The notes beneath the pieces are model-generated. The model ran no database searches. It saw only the letters and a program-made list of their open reading frames with translations, and was not told the DNA's origin. 64,000 nucleotides of DNA from VRUE01 sp963747765 (GTDB taxonomy: Bacteria; Actinomycetota; Thermoleophilia; Solirubrobacterales; 70-9): contig CAVVGH010000009.1 of the NCBI GenBank assembly GCA_963747765.1, positions 208,024 to 272,023 on the forward strand, read 5' to 3'. Shown here one piece after another: positions 56,965-64,000 of this stretch. The stretch's first letter is position 1, and every line of letters begins with the position of its first letter. Position numbers and translations under genes: made by a program.

Positions 56965-57900
56965 ATGCCGGCGCCACGCAGGAGGTTGCCCCGCGAGCTC
57001 TTCGAGACGCGCAGCCACTCCTGGCACGCGGTCGGGCTGGCCGAGGAGCTCGAGCATGGTTCGTCGCGGCGCGCCCTGGGAGGCCTGCTTGTCGCGATCG
57101 TCCTGCTTGCCGGCACGTTCCTCGTCTACGACAACCGCCACCGCTGGCTGCCCGGCTACGGGCCCTGGGTGAAAGCGGCCACCGTCGCCGTGCTCGTCAT
57201 CGTCGGATCGGTCGCGGTCCACTGGCTTGTGCGGAGCCTCTCACCTCGCCTCTTCCGCCACCTCGACCCCGCGACCGCCGGAACGCTGGGCTTCGTGATC
57301 CGTCTCTTCGCGACGTCGCTGGTCGTGATCCTGGCCCTGCGAATCGCCGGTGTGACCGCCGCCACGCTGGCCCTGGGCGGCACGATCACAGCGGTCGTCC
57401 TGGGCCTCGCTGCGCAGCAGTCGCTTGGCGGCATCTTCGCCGGCCTGGTGCTGCAGAGCACCCGCCCGTTTCGGGTCGGCGAACGGGTGCGCCTCGTCGG
57501 CGGCTTCCTCGCCGGTTCGGTCGAGGGAACGGTCAGCTCACTGGGCCTCTTCTACACCACGCTTGCGCAGGGGGCGGACCGCATCCAGATCCCGAACAGC
57601 GTTCTGATCAATCTCGCCGTTGTGCCGCTTCGCGAGCCGGACCGGGTCGACCTGCGGGCCCGGTTCTCGGCCGACGCCAGCCCGCGGCGAATCGAGGAGC
57701 GGCTGCTCAACTCGATCACGGTTCCGACCCGCTACGCGCCCCACGTCGGGCTGGAGGAGGTGGACGAGGACGGTGTCGTCCTGCGGATCAGCGCCACGCC
57801 ACTGCGCCCCGGCGATGGCTCCCAGCTCGCCGAGGAAGTGCTCGAGGCCCTGCGCAAGACGCCATCCGCCGCTGCCACTGGTTCGGCCGACGGGGCCTGA
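56965..57900 (+). CDS. Small-conductance mechanosensitive channel (MscS family)
   Basis: 311 residues. Membrane helices near 40-57, 70-90 and 108-130, then the pore helix and beta domain: TLALGGTITAVVLGLAAQQS LGGIFAGL (in two parts), RPFRVGERVRL, GTVSSLGLFYTTL and IQIPNSVLINLAV, all MscS landmarks. It releases solutes on hypo-osmotic shock. The N-terminal part is longer than the minimal E. coli channel. Convergent with the second SnoaL-like gene. Confidence 0.9.
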   Translation: MPAPRRRLPRELFETRSHSWHAVGLAEELEHGSSRRALGGLLVAIVLLAGTFLVYDNRHRWLPGYGPWVKAATVAVLVIVGSVAVHWLVRSLSPRLFRHLDPATAGTLGFVIRLFATSLVVILALRIAGVTAATLALGGTITAVVLGLAAQQSLGGIFAGLVLQSTRPFRVGERVRLVGGFLAGSVEGTVSSLGLFYTTLAQGADRIQIPNSVLINLAVVPLREPDRVDLRARFSADASPRRIEERLLNSITVPTRYAPHVGLEEVDEDGVVLRISATPLRPGDGSQLAEEVLEALRKTPSAAATGSADGA

Positions 57901-57902
57901 GA

Positions 57903-58319
57903 TCAGCCGGGCGCCCCGCCGAGGCCGGCGAAGCGAAGCGCGGCCTGTTCGGGATCGGGAAACACTTCGCCGCGGATGAAACGGCCATCGCGCACCTCCC
58001 AGATCCAGGCCACCGGCACGTCGCGGATGCCAAGCTCGCGACTGCGGGCGTAGACGCGGCCGCGAACGAGGAGGGTGTCGCCGCGCACCTCCAGTTCGCT
58101 GGCGGTGATCAGCAGCTCTTCCCAGGCTTCCGCGACGTCGCGCAAGTAGTCGCGCAGCCCGTTCGGTCCGACGTACGGTGTCTCACGTCCCACCACCTTG
58201 GAGGTGACGACAGGGTGAAACTCCATGCCCTCGTCGCACAGCTCGGCGATGCTGCTCTCGTCGCGGCGGTTGAAGCACTCGAAGAGGCGCTCGACCAGTG
58301 CCATGCGCTCGTCAGGCAT
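57903..58319 (-). CDS. SnoaL-like (NTF2 fold) protein, paralogue
   Basis: 138 residues, about 70 percent like the 51.1-kb gene by eye: ERMALVERLFECFNRRDES, ELCDEGMEFHPVV, GLRDYLRDVAEAWEEL, RGRVYARSRELGIRDVPVAW, RDGRFIRGEVFPDPEQAALR. ATG 58319 matches the paralogue's start. Its stop is 2 bp from the MscS stop on the other strand. Function unknown. Confidence 0.76.
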   Translation of the reverse strand: MPDERMALVERLFECFNRRDESSIAELCDEGMEFHPVVTSKVVGRETPYVGPNGLRDYLRDVAEAWEELLITASELEVRGDTLLVRGRVYARSRELGIRDVPVAWIWEVRDGRFIRGEVFPDPEQAALRFAGLGGAPG

Positions 58320-58825
58320 CGCGGACAGCCGTCGCAATCGAGCCCACACCAATCCTCCGGTCCGCTTGCCGCTACCGGCAGACCGTACCTCCCTAACTGC
58401 GCGGTGTCGACCGCCAGGCGGCGCGGGGATCGGGAGGTGGCGGCGGCCCATCGCTCAATTTCCTGAAGGCCTCTCTGAGAGCGTCGGAGCTCGCGCGGCG
58501 GGCCTGCGAGCCGTCGCGTCGGGAGCGCCCGGCGAAGCCCCTGGCACCGGTAAGCGTTAACCGCGCCATTTCCGCCGAACGCTGCACGGCACCCGACAGA
58601 ATCAACCTTCGCGGCCTGATCGGCGCCGCCGTCATGGTCCGCCCGCGCATCCGATTCGTATCCCTCTCGCTATCCATCTCCCAGCTGTTTGCCCAGTCAC
58701 GTCGTTCCCCAAACCCAGCGCCGCGGGTGACCGCGCCGGACCGGAACGGCCAGGGGATCGGGACGGAGGAAATCGCGCCCGCAGCGCGCAGAGCACGCGT
58801 GGCTCTTGCCTATAGTGGCTGCCCG
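58320..58825. other. Gene-poor 506-bp stretch
   Basis: I find no gene to support. A minus-strand frame ending with EAFRKLSDGPPPPPDP at about 58396-58572 could be a ~57-residue protein, but its codon third positions are less GC-rich than those of real genes here. The right end holds the modA -10 box TATAGT (58811-58816). Confidence 0.4.
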
Positions 58826-59584
58826 ATGAAACAAGCAGTGCGCCTTCCTGCGGTCATCCTCGCCGCGCTGATCGCGGTCCTGGCCGCCGGGTGCGGGGGT
58901 GGCGACGACGCGCGGCTCACGGTCTTTGCGGCCTCCTCGCTCCAGACCTCCCTGGAGGACTATGGAAGCTCGTTTCTCGCGGCTGACGTGAGAATGTCTG
59001 TTGCCGGCTCCAACCAGCTTGCGGCGCAGATCCGCCAGGGCGCTCGCCCTGACGTCTATGCCGCAGCCGACACGACCTATCCGTGGCGCCTCTATCGGGA
59101 AGGACTCGTCGAGAAACCGCGGGTCTTTGCCACCAACCGGCTCGTCGTCGCGCTGCCTGCGGGCAGTGAGATCTCCTCCCTGGCGGAGCTGACCAAGCCG
59201 GGCACGAGGCTCGTGATCGGCGATCCAACCGTGCCGGTCGGCATCTACACCCGGGCGGTGCTCGCCCGCCTGTCGAGCAACGAGCGCCGAGCCATTCTCG
59301 CCAACGTCCGCTCACAGGAGCCCGAGGTCAGCTCGGTGGTGGTCAAGCTTCTTCGCGGCGCGGCCGATGCCGGCTTCGTATACGTCACCGACGTGAAGAC
59401 GGCGCCACCAGGGAGCCTGCGGACGATCGCGATCCCCGCGGGCCTGCAGCCGGATATCGCCTATGCGGCGGCGGTGCTCCGCGACGCACCGCATCCTGCC
59501 CTGGCGCACCGCTACCTGAACGGCCTGCTCACAGCCCGCGGTGCCGCCGACCTACGCCGCGCGGGCTTCCTGCCGGCGCCGTGA
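58826..59584 (+). CDS. modA: Molybdate ABC transporter, substrate-binding lipoprotein
   Basis: 252 residues. Lipoprotein signal (LPAVILAALIAVLAAGCGGG, Cys at ~21), then the ModA fold: LTVFAASSLQTSLEDYG, VAGSNQLAAQIRQGARPDVYA, LVIGDPTVPVGIYTRAVL and DAGFVYVTDVK. Ser and Asn/Thr positions fit oxyanion binding; molybdate versus tungstate is not resolved. TATAGT is 9 nt before ATG 58826 (leaderless). First gene of modABC; the next start overlaps its stop. Confidence 0.93.
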   Translation: MKQAVRLPAVILAALIAVLAAGCGGGDDARLTVFAASSLQTSLEDYGSSFLAADVRMSVAGSNQLAAQIRQGARPDVYAAADTTYPWRLYREGLVEKPRVFATNRLVVALPAGSEISSLAELTKPGTRLVIGDPTVPVGIYTRAVLARLSSNERRAILANVRSQEPEVSSVVVKLLRGAADAGFVYVTDVKTAPPGSLRTIAIPAGLQPDIAYAAAVLRDAPHPALAHRYLNGLLTARGAADLRRAGFLPAP

Positions 59585-60390
59585 CGCGGCGCTCCTGGTT
59601 CGGCTCCCTCGCCGCCATCGCGGTCGGATTGGCGGTGGCTTTCCTCGTCGTGCCGATTGTCGCGATCTTCGCCAACACGAGCCCCGGGCGACTGATCGAC
59701 GCGCTCGGCGAAGAAGCCGCCCGTGACGCGCTCTGGCTCAGCCTACGGACCACCGCGATCGCGATGGGGATCGTGGTCCTGGTCGGAACCCCGGCCGCAT
59801 ACCTGCTCGCCCTGCGCGCCTTCCGCGGACGCGCGCTGGTTCTGACGGCAATCGAGCTGCCGCTGGTGGTCCCGCCGGCGGTGGCGGGAATCGCCCTGCT
59901 GGCGGCCTTCGGCCCGCAGGGCGTCTTCGGCTCGGCGATCGCGGACGCGGGAATCGAACTGGTGCTGCAGACCGCCGGCGTGATCGTTGCTCTCGTCTTC
60001 GTCTCCGCCCCCTTCTTCCTGCGCCAGGCGATCGCAGCGTTTGCCGCGATCGACCCGCGCCTGCTGGAGGCATCGCGCACGCTGGGCGCCAGCCCGCTCC
60101 GCACCTTCGCGACGGTTGGCGCTCCCAGCGCCCGCGCCGGCCTCGCGACCGGCCTCGCCCTGGCCTGGGGGCGAGCGCTGGGGGAGTTCGGCGCGACGCT
60201 GATGTTCGCCGGTTCGCTACAGGCGGTGACGCAAACCGCACCGCTTGCGATCTTTGCGGACTTCAACCGGCCGAACGGGTTCGTCGCCGCGCTGGCGCTC
60301 TCGGCGGTCTTGATCGTGATCTCCGCCGTGCTTCTGATCGGCATCAAGCTGCTCGGGGCCGACCGTGCGGTGGAAAGGACGGAGCAATGA
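59581..60390 (+). CDS. modB: Molybdate ABC transporter permease
   Basis: 269 residues, about six membrane helices. The EAA loop for ATPase contact is EASRTLGASPLRTFATVGAP, after SAPFFLRQAIAAFAAIDPR. LPLVVPPAVAGIALLAAFGP is characteristic of ModB/CysW-type permeases. GTG 59581 overlaps the modA stop (GTGA), and its own stop overlaps the modC ATG, so all three are translationally coupled. Confidence 0.93.
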   Translation: MTRRSWFGSLAAIAVGLAVAFLVVPIVAIFANTSPGRLIDALGEEAARDALWLSLRTTAIAMGIVVLVGTPAAYLLALRAFRGRALVLTAIELPLVVPPAVAGIALLAAFGPQGVFGSAIADAGIELVLQTAGVIVALVFVSAPFFLRQAIAAFAAIDPRLLEASRTLGASPLRTFATVGAPSARAGLATGLALAWGRALGEFGATLMFAGSLQAVTQTAPLAIFADFNRPNGFVAALALSAVLIVISAVLLIGIKLLGADRAVERTEQ

Positions 60391-61457
60391 GCGCCGGGCT
60401 GGCCCTGCAGGTGGACACGCCCCTGCGCAATTTCCCGCTCAGAGTGGAGCTGGCGGTGGGCTCCGGCGAGCGGCTCGCCGTCGTGGGGCCGTCGGGGGCG
60501 GGCAAGACCAGCCTGCTGCGGCTTGCCGCCGGCCTCCTGTCGCCGGCCAGCGGGCGCGTCTCGCTTGACTCGGAGACCTGGCTCGACACGGCCGCGTCAG
60601 TCGACCTGCCGCCCGAGCGCCGCCGCTGCGGATACCTGTTCCAGGACTACGCTCTCTTTCCCCACATGAGCGCCTGGCGCAACGTGGCCTTCGGCGTGCG
60701 AGGGCCGCGGCGCCAGCGGCGAGACCGTGCGCTGGAGATGCTCGAGCGCTTCGGGGTCGAGGAACTGGCCGACGCGAACCCCGAGACTCTGTCGGGCGGG
60801 GAGCGCCAACGGGTTGCCCTGGCCCGGGCGCTTGCCGCCCGTCCGCGGGCTCTGCTGCTCGACGAGCCCCTCTCCGCTCTCGACTCGGTGACGAGAAAGG
60901 GCTCGCTGCGCGAGCTGCACGGATTGCTCGAGGAGCTGGAGATCCCGGTGCTGCTCGTCACCCACTCCTTCGACGAGGCCGCCCTGCTGGCAAGCACCCT
61001 GGCAGTGCTCGATCGCGGCCAGGTCGTGCAGAGCGGGAGCGCCGCGGAGATCTCGGCACGGCCCCGCTCGGCATTCGTCGCCGACTTCGCTGGAGCGGTC
61101 GTCCTGCGGGGCACGGCATCCAGGGAGCCCGGCGACCTCACACTGGTTGCCCTCGACGGGGGCGGCGTCGTTCGCAGCATCGATCGAGGCGAGGGCCCGG
61201 TCGCGGTCAGCGTCTTCCCCTGGGAGATCTCGCTGGAGCCGGCCGGCTCGGCCCCCACGGACTCGGTCCTCAACCGGGTCGAAGGAGAGATCGCCTCGCT
61301 GACCTCGGTCGGCAATCGGGTCAGGGTCGGGCTCGCTGTCCCGCAGCTGGTCAGCATGGAGGTCACCGCCCGCTCCGCCGAGGCGATGGGACTGCAGGCC
61401 GGCATTAGGGTCACGGCCGCCTGGAAGGCGACGGCCACACGACTGGTCCAGATCTAG
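60387..61457 (+). CDS. modC: Molybdate ABC transporter ATP-binding protein
   Basis: 356 residues. Walker A VGPSGAGKTSLLRL, Q-loop FQDYALFPHMSAWRNVAFG, signature LSGGERQRVALARAL, Walker B ALLLDEPLSALD and H-loop VTHSFDEA. The C-terminal ~115 residues contain a TOBE-like mop domain (NRVEGEIASLTSVGNRVRVG). Energises the ModAB importer. The start overlaps the modB stop. A repeat-family-2 fragment follows directly. Confidence 0.93.
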   Translation: MSAGLALQVDTPLRNFPLRVELAVGSGERLAVVGPSGAGKTSLLRLAAGLLSPASGRVSLDSETWLDTAASVDLPPERRRCGYLFQDYALFPHMSAWRNVAFGVRGPRRQRRDRALEMLERFGVEELADANPETLSGGERQRVALARALAARPRALLLDEPLSALDSVTRKGSLRELHGLLEELEIPVLLVTHSFDEAALLASTLAVLDRGQVVQSGSAAEISARPRSAFVADFAGAVVLRGTASREPGDLTLVALDGGGVVRSIDRGEGPVAVSVFPWEISLEPAGSAPTDSVLNRVEGEIASLTSVGNRVRVGLAVPQLVSMEVTARSAEAMGLQAGIRVTAAWKATATRLVQI

Positions 61458-61467
61458 ACGAGTGACA

Positions 61468-61570
61468 CGTATCGGTTCGCTCCAACTCGCTCGTTGTGCG
61501 CCCGCTGGTCACTTTTTCCCCGTGGGCGGTGGTCAAAAGACCATTCGATGAAGAAATCGGGGCCTCAGCC
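61468..61570 (+). repeat. Repeat family 2, copy 2 (partial)
   Basis: 103 bp matching 45836-45939 with one deleted base and a few changes. It begins 11 bp after the modC stop. The right-hand inverted end present in copy 1 is missing, so this copy is truncated. Confidence 0.8.
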
Positions 61571-61685
61571 TCCATCCCAGGACCGGCATGTGCAACCGGC
61601 AAGCGGCGGGTCCCGTTCCACCGCACCTCGCGACTCGACCAGGCAACCGGGCGTGCGCGGGAGGATTTCGCATGAACCCTTGGTT

Positions 61686-62630
61686 TCAGGACTTGGGCCC
61701 GAAGTCGACGCGGATGTTCTGCCGCTCGTCCCGGGCCTGTGCTTTTGCCAGGCCGCGCATCACGCGCTCATCCTCGTCGCGCCCGATGCCGAGCAGGCTG
61801 CGCGGCCAGAGGCGGCGGGCGCGAACGACATTGAGCTCGGCGCTGAACACGGTCAGCATCGCACCGAGGTGAATCCACACGAGCAGGCCGAGCACCAGGG
61901 CGAAGGTGCCATAGGCTGGCCCGGCGCCCTGCACCTCGTGCGAGACGAAGTAGCCGCCGACCAGTTGCAGGCCCGCCCAGAAGAGGGCGGCGAGGACGAT
62001 CCCCGGCAGGAGCACGGGGAAGGACACGTCCCGGGTGCCGAGCAGGCGGAAGAGGGCTCCGAACACGAGCAGGTTGAGACCGACCGAGGTCGCGATGCCG
62101 CCAACCGGTCCGAGCAGGCCGGCACCGCCGCCGACCAGGCCCGAGGCGATGGTCGAGGCAACCGTCAGGGTTCCCAGTAGGGCCAGCAGGGTGAGTGCCC
62201 GCAACCGCGAGACGAGGAAGTCGGGGCGATCGCGAAATGGCACCGCCCACACCCGGTCGAGAGCCCCCTCGGTTGCGATGACGACACCGAAGCCCGCCCA
62301 GAGAGAGCCGGCGATGCCAACGGCGAGGGCAACACCACTGCCCTCCAGCGAACTGATCTGGATCTGTTCGCCGATCACCGGAAACTGGGTGAGCACCGAG
62401 TTGACAGCTTCGCGGCGCAAGTCCGCATCGTCGGCGAGCACGTAGCCCAGCACCGTGGTCAGCACCAGCAGCAACGGGAAGAGCGAGAAGAAGGCACGGT
62501 AGGCGATCAGGGCGGCGAGATTGCCACCCTGGTCGTCGCTGAACTTCTTGACCACGGCGACCGGCACCGCCAGCCCGGCGTGGCGCTGCTGAAAGCGGTC
62601 GAAGGCCCGAACCGGGCGCAATGCGTTCAC
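61686..62630 (-). CDS. YihY/UPF0761 (BrkB) family membrane protein
   Basis: 314 residues with six or so membrane helices. Family landmarks: GGNLAALIAYRAFFSLFPLLL near the N-terminus, EGALDRVWAVPFRDRP and LLPGIVLAALFWAGLQLVGG YFVSH (in two parts). Once annotated as RNase BN; now regarded as a membrane protein of unknown function. The C-terminal ~30 residues are cytoplasmic and charged. Confidence 0.88.
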   Translation of the reverse strand: MNALRPVRAFDRFQQRHAGLAVPVAVVKKFSDDQGGNLAALIAYRAFFSLFPLLLVLTTVLGYVLADDADLRREAVNSVLTQFPVIGEQIQISSLEGSGVALAVGIAGSLWAGFGVVIATEGALDRVWAVPFRDRPDFLVSRLRALTLLALLGTLTVASTIASGLVGGGAGLLGPVGGIATSVGLNLLVFGALFRLLGTRDVSFPVLLPGIVLAALFWAGLQLVGGYFVSHEVQGAGPAYGTFALVLGLLVWIHLGAMLTVFSAELNVVRARRLWPRSLLGIGRDEDERVMRGLAKAQARDERQNIRVDFGPKS

Positions 62631-62714
62631 ATGTCCCCTCTTCCCGCTTTCGCCAGCGCCACTCCTGGGTCGGGCGAACGCGCCAGCGCCGCCCGGCCGG
62701 TCCCCACCGGAAGA

Positions 62715-63848
62715 TCAGCGCTGAAACGAAGCACGCGGAATCGTGTGCGGGTCGCCACCCGTCCAGGCGTTGAAGCGGTACCAGGCGGGCTTCGCTTCGC
62801 GGGCTCGCGTCATCAGGCCGGCCGAGTCACAGAACTGGCAGCCACCGTCCCGATCGGCCCATGAGAACCACCACACCCCGCCGATGTGCCAGGACCGGCG
62901 GTGACTTGCGAGCATCGAGAAGGCCCGGTTCAGTTCGCGCGCCTGCCCCCACGGACCACGCTCCCAGCGCGACTCGAAACTGTCGGAACCCCAGCCAAGC
63001 TCGGTCACGTACAGCGGAGTGCGGGAATCGTGGTGGACGCGCATGATGCGCCGCAGGTTGCGAATCTGGCCACGCATGGCCCTGGCATCGGCCACGTATG
63101 GGTGCAGCGCCACGCCGTCGAAGAACCGCTTTATGCGGTGCGCCCGATAAAGACCGGAGAGGAATTCCCCGGAGCCGATGTTGGGTGGAACCTGAAGCGG
63201 CCGCCCGAAGAGCCCACCGATGATCACCTTCGCCCGCCGATCGGCCCGGTGCACCACCCGGCCGCTGACCCTGATCAGGCGCGCGAAGGCCGTCGGGTTG
63301 GTGCCTCCGAAGGTCACCAGGTTCTCCTCGTTCCAGATCTCCCAGAGCCGAATCGGCAGGAACGGCAGATCGGGGTTCATCCGCCAGAAGGAGCCGTGGC
63401 GTCCGTAGCGCCGCACCGCCTGCCTGAGGAACGACGCCCAAGCCGACAGCGCCCGGTGGCTGAACGAGGGCTCAACGATGTGGTTGCTCGTCAGCCACGG
63501 CGGGGTCGCCCAGACGAATGGAAAGACCCGCAACCCGTGCACCGCGGCAAGCGATACAGACCGATCGAATTCGGACCAGTCTGGAGCGACCAGATATGGA
63601 TCGAAGGGCTCCACGTTCGCCCAGCTGAGCTGCAACCGGACGCTCCGCACCGCCGACTCCTGCATCCGTTCGAAGTCCTCGTCGTTGGAGGTGTTCTGCG
63701 GCGAGATCCCCACGAAGCCGGGCGGCACGAAGGGCCGAGCGCTGGCGGGCGCTGCCAGCGTTGCGGGCATGGCGACGAGTGCCACTGCGACGAGGACGGG
63801 TGCGAGCTTGGAGGTCAAGGCATCTTTTGGAACCGCGGGCCGATGCAA
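62715..63848 (-). CDS. Secreted glycoside hydrolase, clan GH-A (GH39/GH5-like)
   Basis: Up to 377 residues. Signal peptide LTSKLAPVLVAVALVAMPAT ending near ASARPF, then a TIM barrel: VRLQLSWANVEPFDP, acid/base Glu in RLWEIWNEENLVTFG, ALHPYVADARAM, and nucleophile Glu in PLYVTELGWGSD. Substrate unknown. The 5' end is unclear: TTG 63848 overlaps a possible TACTTT -10 box, and TTG 63815 would give a neater signal peptide. Confidence 0.8.
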   Translation of the reverse strand: MHRPAVPKDALTSKLAPVLVAVALVAMPATLAAPASARPFVPPGFVGISPQNTSNDEDFERMQESAVRSVRLQLSWANVEPFDPYLVAPDWSEFDRSVSLAAVHGLRVFPFVWATPPWLTSNHIVEPSFSHRALSAWASFLRQAVRRYGRHGSFWRMNPDLPFLPIRLWEIWNEENLVTFGGTNPTAFARLIRVSGRVVHRADRRAKVIIGGLFGRPLQVPPNIGSGEFLSGLYRAHRIKRFFDGVALHPYVADARAMRGQIRNLRRIMRVHHDSRTPLYVTELGWGSDSFESRWERGPWGQARELNRAFSMLASHRRSWHIGGVWWFSWADRDGGCQFCDSAGLMTRAREAKPAWYRFNAWTGGDPHTIPRASFQR

Positions 63849-63922
63849 AGTAGCGGCTCTGGCGATCCGACCGCCAGATCCACGAGCCGGCCTCGCGAGC
63901 GACTCTGAGATAATCGCCGCCT

Positions 63923-63996
63923 CGGGGCGTGGCGCAGCCTGGTAGCGCGCACCGTTCGGGTCGGTGAGGTCCCCGGTTCAAATCCGGGCGCCCCGA
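63923..63996 (+). tRNA. tRNA-Pro (anticodon CGG)
   Basis: 74 nt with a 7-bp acceptor stem (CGGGGCG with CGCCCCG), D arm, anticodon stem CACCG/CGGTG with loop TTCGGGT giving anticodon CGG, T loop TTCAAAT and discriminator A. No encoded CCA. Reads CCG codons, abundant in high-GC genomes. Confidence 0.95.
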
Positions 63997-64000
63997 TTAA

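Noticed and set aside
58393..58677. Small minus-strand gene before modA
   Set aside because: No ribosome site or leaderless box, codon third positions less GC-rich than in true genes here, and no recognisable family; kept only as a note.
58320..58825. Molybdenum-cofactor riboswitch before modABC
   Set aside because: The -10 box lies 9 nt from the modA start, so there is no leader RNA to hold a riboswitch.

Overview
The window is a continuous piece of a high-GC actinobacterial chromosome. Gene content points to Thermoleophilia (Solirubrobacterales or Gaiellales-like): FprA-type ferredoxin reductase, F420-type enzymes, a holin-X/DUF3618 cassette, a SigB/RsbW/STAS/RsbU switch, and many acyl-CoA genes. 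Placement is by gene content only. About twenty genes have a TANNNT box 6-9 nt before the start codon and no leader, which suggests that leaderless mRNAs are common here.

Layout. 1-3.0 kb: redox and Fe-S genes (FprA cut by the window edge, BolA, monothiol glutaredoxin, ErpA). 3.0-6.3 kb: DegV, a small envelope cassette (44-aa protein, holin-like, DUF3618) and a nitrilase-TetR operon with an obvious palindromic operator. 6.3-18.5 kb: SDR/epimerase divergon, then a catabolic acyl-CoA block (CoA transferase, BKACE, carboxylase beta subunit, two crotonases/dehydrogenase systems), DUF4393 and DUF445 genes. 18.5-20.36 kb: a 1.85-kb island bounded by perfect 40-bp direct copies of the 3' end of an acyl-CoA dehydrogenase gene. 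It carries an Xre/MbcA-type antitoxin, a frameshifted RES toxin and two unknown genes. 20.4-32 kb: MBL-fold proteins, amidase, secreted proteins, SDR and F420 enzymes, PlsC-GlpK-glycosyltransferase, a biotinyl carrier protein, a crotonase and an AlkA-like glycosylase. 32-35.5 kb: diguanylate cyclase and GH3. 35.6-42.4 kb: biotin synthesis bioB-F-D and bioA, split by a MarR-MFS operon. 42.5-47.6 kb: ECF sigma with DUF4349 partner, NUDIX, LemA, rubredoxin, SOD. 48-55.4 kb: general-stress switch (sigma factor, double-domain HATPase, two STAS proteins, PP2C phosphatase) with stress-type small proteins and two decayed genes. 56-64 kb: MscS channel, modABC, YihY, secreted glycosidase and tRNA-Pro(CGG).

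Functional links: the biotin genes can supply the cofactor for the carboxylase beta subunit and the biotinyl carrier encoded in the same window. BolA, glutaredoxin and ErpA form an Fe-S maturation group. The sigma gene and the HATPase gene both carry tandem GTTT-N15-GGGTA promoter-like sites, implying feedback within the stress switch.

The most unusual features are non-genic. They are: (i) the 40-bp-flanked toxin-antitoxin island; (ii) a 38-bp tandem repeat at the marR/MFS junction that creates a chain of two 13-codon ORFs coupled by ATGA overlaps; (iii) a three-copy repeat family (24.5, 33.8 and 56 kb) with a 24-25 bp co-varying hairpin, one copy with an inverted loop and one with a 4x81-bp array; (iv) a second, MITE-like repeat family (45.8 and 61.5 kb); (v) clustered stress-sigma promoter motifs.
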